DNA of 64,000 nucleotides from NCBI GenBank assembly GCA_944376295.1, contig CALWCE010000007.1:37438-101437 (forward strand), written 5' to 3'. The first letter of the stretch is position 1; each line of letters starts with the position of its first letter. Made by a program: the position numbers and the translations under genes. A model generated the notes under the pieces. The model saw only the letters and a list, made by a program, of their open reading frames with translations, ran no database searches and had not been told where the DNA came from. Of this stretch, positions 33,799 through 43,151 are shown piece after piece. Source of the DNA: an uncultured Clostridia bacterium (GTDB lineage: Bacteria; Bacillota; Clostridia; Christensenellales; Borkfalkiaceae).

Positions 33799-36700
33799 AT
33801 GATGAAAGGTGCAAAGTGGCGTGCACTTTTTTGCTTTATCGCCGCGATAGCGGCGGGCTGTTTTGCGGCAGCCTGTGCGGAAGAGCATGTGCATGAGTAC
33901 GAAGCCGTCGTAACGCCTCCCACATGTACGGAGCAGGGATATACGACCTACACCTGCCCGGAAGACGGGGAGAGCTATGTCGACGACTATGTCGAACCGC
34001 TCGGGCATACACCTGCTGCGGCGGTCAGAGAGAATGAAGCTGCCGCGACCTGTACCGAGGCGGGCTCCTATGAGGAGGTCGTCTATTGTTCCGTCTGCGA
34101 GGAGGAGATCTCGCGCAAGCGCGTGCAGACGGAGGCGTTCGGTCACGAGTGGGATGAAGGTACGCTGACGACGGCGCCCACCTGCACGCAGGAAGGAGTG
34201 CGCACCTTCCGCTGCACCCGCTGCAGCGAAGTGAAGACGGAGACGGCGGCGGCAACGGGGCATATCCCCGGACCCGAAGCGACCTGTACGCAGGCGCAGG
34301 TCTGTTTGCAGTGCGATGCGGTGCTTGCCGAAGCGCTCGGTCACGACTGGGACGAAGGAACGACCGAGCATGAGGCGACCTGCCTTCAGGAAGGCTCGGT
34401 GCTCTATGCCTGCAGCCGCTGCGACGAAGTCAGACGGGAGAGCACGCCCAAGGGCGCGCATACGCCCGAGACTGTCCCGGGGAAGGCTGCGACCTGCACC
34501 GACGATGGGCTTACGGAGGGCAGCAAGTGTTCCGTCTGCGGCACGGTATTAAAAGAGCAGGAGGAGATCCCCGCCAAAGGGCACACACCTTCAGAGGCGA
34601 AAAAAGAAAACGAAAAGGCTGCGACGTGTACGACGGAGGGCTCGTATGACGAGGTCGTCTATTGTTCTGTCTGCGGGGAGGAGATCTCGCGCAAGCAAGT
34701 GACAGTAGAAAAGGCCGAGCATACGCCTGGAACGGCGGTGAAGGAGAACGAAAAGGCCGCGACGTGTACGACGGAGGGCTCGTATGAGGAAGTCGTCTAC
34801 TGCACGGTCTGCGATGAGGAGCTCAGCCGCGAGCAAGCGACGGTAGAAAAGCTCCCTCATACGCCCGAGGTGGTTCCCGGGAAGGCGGCGACCTGCACGG
34901 AGACGGGCCTCACGGACGGTGAAAGGTGCTCCGTCTGCGGCGCAGTCCTGAAAGCGCAGAAGGAAATTCCCGCGCTCGATCACAGCTTTACAAATTACAT
35001 TTCAAACAACGATGCGACCTGTACGCAGGACGGCACGGAGACGGCAAAGTGCGACCGCTGCGAAGAAACGAATACGAGAACGGTGGAAGGTTCCGCCAAA
35101 GGGCATGATTATACGAATGTGACGCCCGTTTGGACTTGGACGCTCTATACAGAGGCTACGGCAGTTTTCACTTGCACGCGCGAAGGCTGCGGGCATGAGG
35201 AGAAGATCTCTGCCGAGATCTCGGACAAAGTGACGACCGACGCGACCTGCACTACGGAAGGCGTACGCACTTATACTGCGCAAGTCACCCTCAGCGGGCA
35301 GAATTATACCGACACCAGAACGGAGACGATCCCCGCGCTTGCGCACGACTTTGTAAACAACGTCTGCACCGTCTGCGGCGGCATCGATATGTCGAAGCCC
35401 GAAAAGGGGTCGGGCAGCACGGTCGCCGTGCACGATCCTTCCGTCATCATCGCCTATGCCGACAGTTACGGCATCGTCTATCCCGAGGGCGGCGACGGGA
35501 GGCAGAAGGTCTATTTTGTTTTCGGCACGCAGTTGGCGGCGGCATACTCTTTTGATATGGAGAGCTGGGTAGCTTTCACGCCCACCTTCTATGAGGAAGG
35601 CACGACGACGGTCTCTAACGATTATTATAAGGTCTTCCAGACGGTCGCTGACTGGTCGGGCTATAAAACAAGCGAAACCGTCCTCGGCAATACCTGGGCG
35701 CCCGATATCATCTATAACCCCGAACTTGAAGAGTGGTGCGTCTATTACTCTCTGAGCGGCGACGGCAACGAGCACAAGCAGTCCTCTGTCTATCTGATGA
35801 CGTCTTCGAGCATCACGGGTCCCTATGTATATGCGGGTTCGGTGGTCTACTCGGGCATGACCAACAATACAAGCGGCGCGGGCAACGCCGATTATGAAAA
35901 AGTGACGGGAGTGAGCACCATTCCCGACCGCTATCTGACGAAAGGTGCGTGGAGCAACAACTACGGCGTCCACTGCATCGACCCCGCCGTCATGTACGAC
36001 GAAGCGGGCGAACTCTGGCTGTTCTACGGCTCGTGGTCGGGCGGCATCGCACTTTTAAAGCTCGATAACCAAACCGGTCTGAGAGATCTTAACTATAACT
36101 ACGGCTATGAGGGGAATGACGCCGTATGGGAGGGGACTTCCCTTGTCTACGACCCCTATATGGGCATCCATATCGCGGGCGGCTGGTGGGTCAGCGGCGA
36201 AGGCCCTTATGTCGAGTATATCGACGGATACTACTACCTCTTCATGTCGTACGGCGGTTACGCTCCGGACGGCGGCTACAATATGCGCGTGTTCCGCTCA
36301 AAGGACATCAGGGGCAGATATACCGACCCCGACGGCACATGGGCGGTGTTCGGCAGCGGCGGCAATAACTTCGGCGCGGATGTTTCCCACGGACTCAGCT
36401 TCATGCAGAACTACAAGTGGAGCTGGTGGACGGGTCCTGCCTCGCTCTCGCAGGGGCATAACTCCGCCGTGGTGGATTCGGACGGCAACGCCTATCTCGT
36501 CTATCATATCAAGTACGACGACGGCACCATTCAGCACAACGTGGAAGTGCATCGCCTCGTCAAGGCGGCGGCAGGGGAGGACAGCTGGTATCTCGTCGCG
36601 CCCTTCCAGAAGAGCGAGCACGACCGCATCCTTACCGGGGCGACCGCGGGGCTCGTTGCGGGCAACTGGAACGTTCTCATCCATAAGCCCATTGCAAACT

Positions 36701-39495
36701 ATGGGGCAATGGCGTACAACACCGATGTTGCCGTGACGCTCAACGCAGACGGCACCGTTTCGGGCGCTTACAAGGGCACTTGGTCGGTCGACGGGCAGTA
36801 TATCACCATCACGCTCGATGGCGAGGGCACCTTCAGCGGCGTTCTGATGGAACAGCAGATCGAGGGCATCGACGGCGAGCAGACCACCTACACCTTCACG
36901 GCGATGAACGGGGACGGCCTCTGCGTTTGGGGCGCGCGCTTCACGGACGAGCTGGCGGCGCAGCTGATGGCAGATCGCATCACCTTCCCCGATACCATTC
37001 TCGGCGATCTCGATTTCGAGACGCAAGGGCTGTGGGGAACGACGATCGCTTACTCGTCTTCGAATACCGACGTCCTTGCCAACGACGGTAAATTCACGGC
37101 TCCCGCAACGGATACCGAGCTTACCTTAACGGTCACGGTGAGCATCGGTTCGGCAAGCATTTTCCAAACGAAGACCTTCACCATCAAGGGGCTTTCCGAA
37201 GCGAGCATTTTGGGTATGCTCCCCGAAGCGATCAGGGACGACGGCTATCTTGTGAAGGCGGAGCCCGGCGCGGGCGGCAGCATTGCGCCGATCGGCGAGC
37301 TCAGCAATTACACGGGCGTCTCCTTTACCTTCCGCGTGAAGGATGTGGCGACCGACTGGGATGTCATGTTCCGCACGGCGAACGGCACGCAGGTCTATCT
37401 TTCCGTGCTCAACTACAACAACGCGAACACCTTCGAGGCTTCGGCGACGCTCACCGAGGAAGCCAAAGCCATTCTGCAAGAGCACGGGCTGGCAACGGAC
37501 GGCTCGCAGAGCTGGCAGCTCTTCCTCGGCAGTCTGTGCGAAGGCGGCGAGTGTGTTGCAACGATCTCCTACAATGTCGACGGCTCGATCGCCTTCTACC
37601 GCAACGGCGTGCTCATGCTCACATATGCGGCGGATACGCCGATCGGAACAGGCACGGTACGCGGCCTTGTCGATTCTATGATCGCGCAGGTGAGGACGCA
37701 GGGTCTCAGCGTCGTCTACCCCGTCTCCAACGTCATCATCGGCTACGCCGCAGATTATGACGAGAACAAGGTGCCGGAGGAAAGACCGGTGATCGAGACA
37801 CTCGGCACGGACAACGGAGACGGTACCTATGAGTTGGCATTCGGGGTTTGGCGACAGACACAAAATGTGCAGGGCGACTTTAAGGTCGTGTATGATATCA
37901 ATGTCAAAGCTCCCTCGGCGTCTACCGCTTGGTTTAACTGGGTGTTAAAGATCGGTAATGATTGGGCTTTGCGCGCAGACCATTACAGCGGAAATCTCAA
38001 TAGCGCTTTTGCGCAAATCACGGAAGTGCAATATAGTGCCGAGAGGAGTCCAAATTATGTGAACGCTTATTTGGATGCCGATGTCATCCTCACCATTCAG
38101 CGTACGGGTTTGAGCGTTGTGGTGACGATAGACGCAACGTCACTTTCGACGGGTGAAGAGTTCACCTACACGGCAACATATGCTTCCTTCGGCGCGCAGG
38201 ATACGACGGTCTCCCTCGGCGGCGAGAACTGCCTTATCAACGTCTACAAAGTGACGGCGGAGAGCGGCGAAGGCCCTGTGGAGCCCCCTCACGAGCATTC
38301 GTTCGGTGAATATGCGGACGACGTTGCGACTTGCTCGTGCGGTGCGACCAAAGTGAAGTATGTTGTCGGCAGCACGACGGCAGAGGTCATCTTTGAGAGC
38401 AGAGAGAACGCCGAAGTGGTCACGAATACCGATACGAGCGGCGAATGGTGGGATTCTGGCCCTATGGGGCAGAAACAAATCAGCGGCGACTTTGCTATAC
38501 AGTACTCTTGGACAAATACCCGAGATGTAAATTGGTATCAGGATGTCGTTCTTGAATTAACGGATGGGACGAATTATCTTACAAAGAATTTCTTTATTGA
38601 GGCACTTGTCAATACGGACAACGTTCCTCAGTTGTGGACGGCATCCGATACGGCAAAACGTTCTACAACAACGACCCACAATGGCGAGACTGCAACGTTG
38701 CCGGCTCAGAATACAGGTTCCTCGTTCGAGGGCGACTATACAGCATCCATCGTTCGGATCGACAGTACGCTTATCATCATGCAGACGTTGGTTCTGACGA
38801 ATGGCGACGTGTGGCAGGTCGAGGATGTGTTTACCGGGTTCTCTACGGTTGATCTTACCGTACAACTCACCGGCAACCCTTATTGGGTAGATGATCTCCG
38901 CGTCACAGTCGGTGAGATGAAAAAGAACGGCACGACAGCAATGGACGAAAAGCTCGGTGCGGAGGACAACTCCACGGGTTATACGGGAGAGGCGCCGCTG
39001 TGGACGAGCACCATCAAACAGGGGCAGAAGATCACCGTGACGGGCACCGCAACTTCCAGCGGGGAGAATGCTTGGAATGCTCCCCTTGCCTATCTGTGGA
39101 CGGGAGAAACCGCTTCTATCAACTTCCGTTTGGATAATTATGTCAACGGAGCAGATGCCACTCCCGATCAAGCTAATGGAACTGCGAATGTTTCATCTTT
39201 CGGGTTACAAATCGTAAAGAATTATCTTGGGTTTCTTCCCGAAACGTTAAACGCTGCAGATTTGGCGCCTGTTTTGAAAGAATGGTTGGGGAAGGGCGAG
39301 TATGACTGTACGATCGTTTGGGATTATACATCTTCCGAACAGATCATTGTCGGCTTTGAAGTTGTCCGCGGAGAGGAGAGTTTCCGTCAGCAGTACACGA
39401 TCACGCCGCAGAGCGGTAACTTGCTCGATACTTATTCCATCGGTCTCGGCGTTGATTTCGCTTACTATCATGTCACGGGCATGACCGTGGAATAA
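33799..39495 (+). CDS. Giant GH43 lipoprotein, probable arabinan endo-1,5-alpha-L-arabinosidase
   Basis: A 1898-residue lipoprotein (lipobox AAAC26). Residues 30-530 hold about twelve cysteine-rich repeats (ATCTTEGSYEEVVYCTVC pattern, each followed by GH). Residues about 535-970 are a GH43 five-blade propeller: base in HDPSVI (545), IDPAVMYD (about 726), general acid in EGPYVEYIDGYYYLFMSYGG (about 800) and SQGHNSAVVDSDGNAYLVYH (about 887). An Abn2-like beta-barrel follows (972-1060), then an atrophied Ig-like domain (1057-1132) and three beta-sandwich-like modules, with a lone cysteine repeat near 1497. It probably degrades pectic arabinan at the cell surface. The last third is AT-richer than the rest. 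ATG 33799 follows AGGGGGAA. Confidence 0.85.
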   Translation: MMKGAKWRALFCFIAAIAAGCFAAACAEEHVHEYEAVVTPPTCTEQGYTTYTCPEDGESYVDDYVEPLGHTPAAAVRENEAAATCTEAGSYEEVVYCSVCEEEISRKRVQTEAFGHEWDEGTLTTAPTCTQEGVRTFRCTRCSEVKTETAAATGHIPGPEATCTQAQVCLQCDAVLAEALGHDWDEGTTEHEATCLQEGSVLYACSRCDEVRRESTPKGAHTPETVPGKAATCTDDGLTEGSKCSVCGTVLKEQEEIPAKGHTPSEAKKENEKAATCTTEGSYDEVVYCSVCGEEISRKQVTVEKAEHTPGTAVKENEKAATCTTEGSYEEVVYCTVCDEELSREQATVEKLPHTPEVVPGKAATCTETGLTDGERCSVCGAVLKAQKEIPALDHSFTNYISNNDATCTQDGTETAKCDRCEETNTRTVEGSAKGHDYTNVTPVWTWTLYTEATAVFTCTREGCGHEEKISAEISDKVTTDATCTTEGVRTYTAQVTLSGQNYTDTRTETIPALAHDFVNNVCTVCGGIDMSKPEKGSGSTVAVHDPSVIIAYADSYGIVYPEGGDGRQKVYFVFGTQLAAAYSFDMESWVAFTPTFYEEGTTTVSNDYYKVFQTVADWSGYKTSETVLGNTWAPDIIYNPELEEWCVYYSLSGDGNEHKQSSVYLMTSSSITGPYVYAGSVVYSGMTNNTSGAGNADYEKVTGVSTIPDRYLTKGAWSNNYGVHCIDPAVMYDEAGELWLFYGSWSGGIALLKLDNQTGLRDLNYNYGYEGNDAVWEGTSLVYDPYMGIHIAGGWWVSGEGPYVEYIDGYYYLFMSYGGYAPDGGYNMRVFRSKDIRGRYTDPDGTWAVFGSGGNNFGADVSHGLSFMQNYKWSWWTGPASLSQGHNSAVVDSDGNAYLVYHIKYDDGTIQHNVEVHRLVKAAAGEDSWYLVAPFQKSEHDRILTGATAGLVAGNWNVLIHKPIANYGAMAYNTDVAVTLNADGTVSGAYKGTWSVDGQYITITLDGEGTFSGVLMEQQIEGIDGEQTTYTFTAMNGDGLCVWGARFTDELAAQLMADRITFPDTILGDLDFETQGLWGTTIAYSSSNTDVLANDGKFTAPATDTELTLTVTVSIGSASIFQTKTFTIKGLSEASILGMLPEAIRDDGYLVKAEPGAGGSIAPIGELSNYTGVSFTFRVKDVATDWDVMFRTANGTQVYLSVLNYNNANTFEASATLTEEAKAILQEHGLATDGSQSWQLFLGSLCEGGECVATISYNVDGSIAFYRNGVLMLTYAADTPIGTGTVRGLVDSMIAQVRTQGLSVVYPVSNVIIGYAADYDENKVPEERPVIETLGTDNGDGTYELAFGVWRQTQNVQGDFKVVYDINVKAPSASTAWFNWVLKIGNDWALRADHYSGNLNSAFAQITEVQYSAERSPNYVNAYLDADVILTIQRTGLSVVVTIDATSLSTGEEFTYTATYASFGAQDTTVSLGGENCLINVYKVTAESGEGPVEPPHEHSFGEYADDVATCSCGATKVKYVVGSTTAEVIFESRENAEVVTNTDTSGEWWDSGPMGQKQISGDFAIQYSWTNTRDVNWYQDVVLELTDGTNYLTKNFFIEALVNTDNVPQLWTASDTAKRSTTTTHNGETATLPAQNTGSSFEGDYTASIVRIDSTLIIMQTLVLTNGDVWQVEDVFTGFSTVDLTVQLTGNPYWVDDLRVTVGEMKKNGTTAMDEKLGAEDNSTGYTGEAPLWTSTIKQGQKITVTGTATSSGENAWNAPLAYLWTGETASINFRLDNYVNGADATPDQANGTANVSSFGLQIVKNYLGFLPETLNAADLAPVLKEWLGKGEYDCTIVWDYTSSEQIIVGFEVVRGEESFRQQYTITPQSGNLLDTYSIGLGVDFAYYHVTGMTVE

Positions 39496-39510
39496 CTTCC
39501 CGCACCATGA

Positions 39511-39535
39511 AAAGGCTCCTTCGGGAGCCTTTTCT
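39511..39535 (+). terminator. Terminator of the GH43 gene
   Basis: A 9-bp stem (AAAGGCTCC with GGAGCCTTT) closed by TTCG; outer bases CATGA and TCATG extend the pairing. Confidence 0.8.
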
Positions 39536-39583
39536 CATGGGCGGACGGGCATTTTTCCGCGAAGGGCAATTCCCGTCAATTTG

Positions 39584-39613
39584 TTGACATATGTCATAAA
39601 GCCGTGATATAAT
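39584..39613 (+). promoter_or_regulatory. Promoter of the V-type ATPase operon
   Basis: TTGACA (39584-39589), an 18-bp spacer and TATAAT (39608-39613). Confidence 0.8.
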
Positions 39614-39676
39614 AGACAAGATAAGAAAAAATGTCCTTTGGGCGAAGCCATGCCCGAGGGCGCGGCGGAGAAGCTT

Positions 39677-39991
39677 ATGGAAGAGATCATCAAAGATATC
39701 GCGGCGGCGGAAGAAGAGGCCGCGCGCATCAAAGCCGAAGCGCAAAAAAGAGCGCAGGAGCTCGTCGCCGACGCCGAACGCGAGGCGCGCGCCCTTTCCG
39801 AACGGACGGAAGAGGAACTGAAGGTCTATCGCGACGAACAGGCAAAGCGCGCGGGGGCGGAGGCGTCCGCCGAATATGATGCCGCCGTTGCCGCCGCCCG
39901 CAGGGAGGCGGAAGCGGAGACGAGCAGGCTGCTCGAAAACACCGACGCCGCCGTCGGCAGGATCGCGGGGAGGATCTTAAGTGATCGCTAA
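39677..39991 (+). CDS. V-type ATPase subunit G/H (peripheral stalk)
   Basis: A 104-residue protein, almost entirely an Ala/Glu/Arg-rich helix (EEEAARIKAEAQKRAQELVADAE), as expected for the EG peripheral-stalk coiled coil. It is first in the V-ATPase operon and overlaps subunit I by 11 nt. ATG 39677 is chosen for the upstream GGAGAAG; TTG 39638 and ATG 39650 are alternatives. It probably pairs with subunit E encoded at 42572. Confidence 0.8.
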   Translation: MEEIIKDIAAAEEEAARIKAEAQKRAQELVADAEREARALSERTEEELKVYRDEQAKRAGAEASAEYDAAVAAARREAEAETSRLLENTDAAVGRIAGRILSDR

Positions 39992-41987
39992 GATGAAAAA
40001 ACTCAACCTCGTCGGCATGGCGTACGAAAAGGACGCCGTGCTCAACGCCCTGCAGCGTACGGGCGCCGTCGAGGTCAAACTGCACCGCGAGGAGGAGCAT
40101 TCCGCCCCTCTCCCGCCCGCAGACGGCACCCTTTCCGCCTATCACGCCTCTCTGGAGGACGCGTTGGAACGCCTCACGCAGGCGGTCAACGCATACGGGA
40201 AGGAGCATAAGGGGACGGCGCGCCCCGAAAAGGACGGCTTCGAGGTGAGCTACGAGGAGTTCATGGCGGCGGCAAACGACCGCGCGCGCATGGACGGGCT
40301 CATCGCGCGCGTCAACGCCCTCACCGATCAAAAGGCGGAAAAGCGCGCCCTTCTTCAGAAGACGGAGCGCACCCTGCGTGCGGCAGCCGTCTATCGGACG
40401 GTCGAAGAGCCGCTTAGCTCCTACCGCGGCACGGCGCACACGCGCGTCTTCTTCGGTACGCTGCCCTTCAACGCATGGGAGAATCTCCGCGAAATCCTTC
40501 CCGCCCTTGCGGAGGGGAAGGAGCTTGCAAGAGAGGACGACGAGGTGCTTGTCCTTCTCGTCTTCCACAAGTCGTGTTCGGAGGAAGGGGAGGCGCTGCT
40601 TTCGGGCACCGGGTTTGCCCCCTGCCCCTTTGAGGGCGAGGAGACGGGAAGCGCGCTCTATGCCCGCCTGAAAGGGGAGTGCGAGGAGCTTGCAAAGGAG
40701 CTCGATGCTCTCGAACAAGAGACGGCAGAGCTCGGCGGCGAGGCGCGCGCCCTCAAAATTTACTGCGACTACATCGGTTACGAGGCGGAAAAGGCGGCTC
40801 TTGACGAAAAGCTGCGCGGCACCGAGCGCACCTTCCTTTTGGAAGCGTTCGTGCCCGAGGATGCGGAAGAGCTCGTGCGGCGCGAACTTTCCTCGGCGGG
40901 GACGGTGTATCTCGAATTTTCCGAACCTGCGGAAGACGAGGAAGTGCCCACCCTCTGCAAAAACAATGCGGTGATCTCCGACTTCGAATCGCTCACCAAC
41001 ACTTACTCCGTGCCCAACGCGCGCGAAATGGATCCCAACACCGTGATGGCGGTCTTTTACAGCGTGTTCATGGGCTTCATCATGGCGGATATCGGCTACG
41101 GGCTCCTCATGATGCTGGGCGGCGGCTGGCTCAAATACAAGAACAGGGGCAGAAAGGGCGGTCTCGGCGCGCTTGCGGGCGTGTTTGCGATCGGCGGCAT
41201 CTTTGCCGTCATCTGGGGGTTCCTTTTCAACTCGCTCTTCGGCATCACGCTGCCCATCCCGACTCTGCTCCCCAACGCGCAGAGCGATATGTGGACGTTC
41301 GCGGGAATCGGCATCCCCGCCGTGCTCGTCATTGCGATGCTCCTCGGCATCGTGCAGCTGCTTGCGGGCTATGTCTGCAAGGCGGTGCAGTGCTGGAGGA
41401 GGGGAGAAGTTTTGGACGGCATCCTCGACGGTGTCGTCTGGGCGGTCTTCTCCCTCGGCGCGGGGCTCGCCATCGCGGGTCTTGTCGAGGAATGGAACAT
41501 CCCGATCCTCGTCACGGTGGGCGGCATCACGGCGGGCGTCACGCTCGTCATCGCCATGGTCGCGGCGGGACGTCACGAAAAATTCTTCGGCAAGCTTTCA
41601 AAGGGCTTCGGCACGCTGTACGGCATCATCAACTATATGTCGGATATCCTGAGCTATGCGCGCCTCTACGGGCTCATGCTCTCGGGCGCGGTCATCGCGC
41701 AGATCGTCTCGCAGTACGCGGTCGGCTTCATCACGGGCGGCGGCGTGCTCGCAGTGCTCGGCGTCCTTTTGATGCTCGTCGGACATGTCTTCAATTTGGC
41801 GATCGGTCTCCTCGGCGCGTATATCCACGACGCGAGATTGCAGTATGTGGAGTTCTACGGCAGGTTCTACGAGGGCGAAGGCGAACTCTTCGTGCCGCTC
41901 GGCAGCAAGCACGAGCACGTCTTCGTGAAGCCCTATGCGGCGGAGAAGCGCGAAAGCAAGAGCGGCGCGGCGTACGCGCGGGCGTAA
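39981..41987 (+). CDS. ntpI: V-type ATPase subunit I (a-type)
   Basis: A 668-residue membrane subunit that carries the ion half-channels next to the c-ring. The N-terminal cytoplasmic half (1-330) is helical; the C-terminal half has about seven to eight transmembrane helices and the conserved segments FYSVFMGFIMADIGYGLLM, GFLFNSLFGI and the arginine helix region ILSYARLYGLMLSGAVIAQI. The start is GTG 39981, with GGGAGG 7 nt upstream, giving the usual IAKMKKLNLVG beginning. Confidence 0.93.
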   Translation: MIAKMKKLNLVGMAYEKDAVLNALQRTGAVEVKLHREEEHSAPLPPADGTLSAYHASLEDALERLTQAVNAYGKEHKGTARPEKDGFEVSYEEFMAAANDRARMDGLIARVNALTDQKAEKRALLQKTERTLRAAAVYRTVEEPLSSYRGTAHTRVFFGTLPFNAWENLREILPALAEGKELAREDDEVLVLLVFHKSCSEEGEALLSGTGFAPCPFEGEETGSALYARLKGECEELAKELDALEQETAELGGEARALKIYCDYIGYEAEKAALDEKLRGTERTFLLEAFVPEDAEELVRRELSSAGTVYLEFSEPAEDEEVPTLCKNNAVISDFESLTNTYSVPNAREMDPNTVMAVFYSVFMGFIMADIGYGLLMMLGGGWLKYKNRGRKGGLGALAGVFAIGGIFAVIWGFLFNSLFGITLPIPTLLPNAQSDMWTFAGIGIPAVLVIAMLLGIVQLLAGYVCKAVQCWRRGEVLDGILDGVVWAVFSLGAGLAIAGLVEEWNIPILVTVGGITAGVTLVIAMVAAGRHEKFFGKLSKGFGTLYGIINYMSDILSYARLYGLMLSGAVIAQIVSQYAVGFITGGGVLAVLGVLLMLVGHVFNLAIGLLGAYIHDARLQYVEFYGRFYEGEGELFVPLGSKHEHVFVKPYAAEKRESKSGAAYARA

Positions 41988-42058
41988 AAGCAAAACAACG
42001 GCAAAAAGGCGGATTCGCCTGAAAAAACATAAACGGGAAACAATTTGGAGGTTTTTCT

Positions 42059-42553
42059 ATGGATCCTAATACTGTGGCGGAAACGGTGGCGGCAACGCCC
42101 TACGGCTATGCGATCGCCATGATCGGCGTTGCAATGTGCGTCTTCCTGTGCGGCATCGGCTCGTGCATCGGCCTTTTTAAGTCGAGCGCGGCGGCTGCGG
42201 GCGTTCTGAGCGAGAACCCCAAGCTCTTCGGTAAGGTGCTCGTCCTCGTGCTCCTTCCCGCGACGCAGGGTATCTACGGTTTCATCATCGGCATCATCGC
42301 ATCGGGCGCCCTCGGCGACACCGCGATGGGTACCGTCGAAGGCTGGGCGCTCCTCGGCGCCGTGCTGCCCATGGCGATCGCAGGCCTCGTTTCGGGCATC
42401 TATCAGGGCAAGGCGTCCGCCAACTGTATCTACGCGGTCGGCAAGCAGGAGCCCCTTTCGGGCAAGCTCATCATCTATCCCGCGATGATCGAGTTCTACG
42501 CCATCCTCGGCCTCATCATCTCCATCATCCTCGTCGCTCCCTTCATTGCGTAA
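42059..42553 (+). CDS. ntpK: V-type ATPase subunit K (c-ring proteolipid), Na+-type
   Basis: A 164-residue proteolipid with four transmembrane helices (a fused hairpin pair). The residues that bind Na+ in the Enterococcus hirae NtpK ring are all present by alignment: L66, T69 and Q70 in LLPATQGIYGF, Q116 in SGIYQGK and the carboxylate E145 in AMIEFYAILG. This points to a sodium-coupled enzyme. GGAGG lies 8 nt before the ATG. Confidence 0.94.
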   Translation: MDPNTVAETVAATPYGYAIAMIGVAMCVFLCGIGSCIGLFKSSAAAAGVLSENPKLFGKVLVLVLLPATQGIYGFIIGIIASGALGDTAMGTVEGWALLGAVLPMAIAGLVSGIYQGKASANCIYAVGKQEPLSGKLIIYPAMIEFYAILGLIISIILVAPFIA

Positions 42554-42571
42554 GTCGTTCGGGGGTTCGGT

Positions 42572-43150
42572 ATGGGGAAACAGGACATCATCGACCGCAT
42601 TTTGAGCGACGCCGAAGCGGAAGCTTCCGCAATGCTCGAAGAGGCGGCATCCCGCGCGGAGCGCATCCGCAAGAACGCGGAGGACGCCGCGGCAAGAGAG
42701 CGGGAAAAGGCGCAGAAAGAGTGCGAGAAAAAGCGGCTCGCCCTGCTCGAAGGCAGGCGCGCGGCGGCGCGGCTGGACGCGCAGAAGATCGCCCTCTCCG
42801 GAAAGCGCCGCGTCATCGACGTCGTGTACGGCCGCGCGGAGGACAGACTCTCCAAGCTCGAAGAGGGCGCTTCGCTCGCGCTCGTTTCCTCCCTTCTCGA
42901 ACGCTATGCGGAGAAGGGGGATGAAGTCGTGCTTGCGGAGGGCTATCCCTTTCTTGCGGGCGTCAGAAAGCTCCCCGTCGTGCGAGAAAAGGCGCTGGCC
43001 GTTTCGGAAGAGGGCGCCAAAATTTCGGGCGGGGTCATCCTGCGCAACAGCGCGTGCGACCGCGACCTCTCCCTTTCCTCCCTCTTGGCGGCGGACAAAG
43101 AGGCGCACCAGGCAGAGCTTGCGGGGATGCTCTTCCCCGGCAAAAAGTGA
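42572..43150 (+). CDS. ntpE: V-type ATPase subunit E (peripheral stalk)
   Basis: A 192-residue stalk protein: an N-terminal Ala/Glu/Arg-rich helix (EAEASAMLEEAASRAERIRK) to about residue 70, then a globular head ending SGGVILRNSACDRDLSLSSLL. It ties the A3B3 head to subunit I together with subunit G/H. Located 18 nt after subunit K. Confidence 0.88.
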   Translation: MGKQDIIDRILSDAEAEASAMLEEAASRAERIRKNAEDAAAREREKAQKECEKKRLALLEGRRAAARLDAQKIALSGKRRVIDVVYGRAEDRLSKLEEGASLALVSSLLERYAEKGDEVVLAEGYPFLAGVRKLPVVREKALAVSEEGAKISGGVILRNSACDRDLSLSSLLAADKEAHQAELAGMLFPGKK

Positions 43151-43151
43151 T

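Noticed and set aside
33886-35390. Repeat array that might be a CRISPR or satellite
   Set aside because: The periodicity is at protein level with diverged DNA and open frame throughout; it encodes the cysteine-rich repeats of the GH43 protein.
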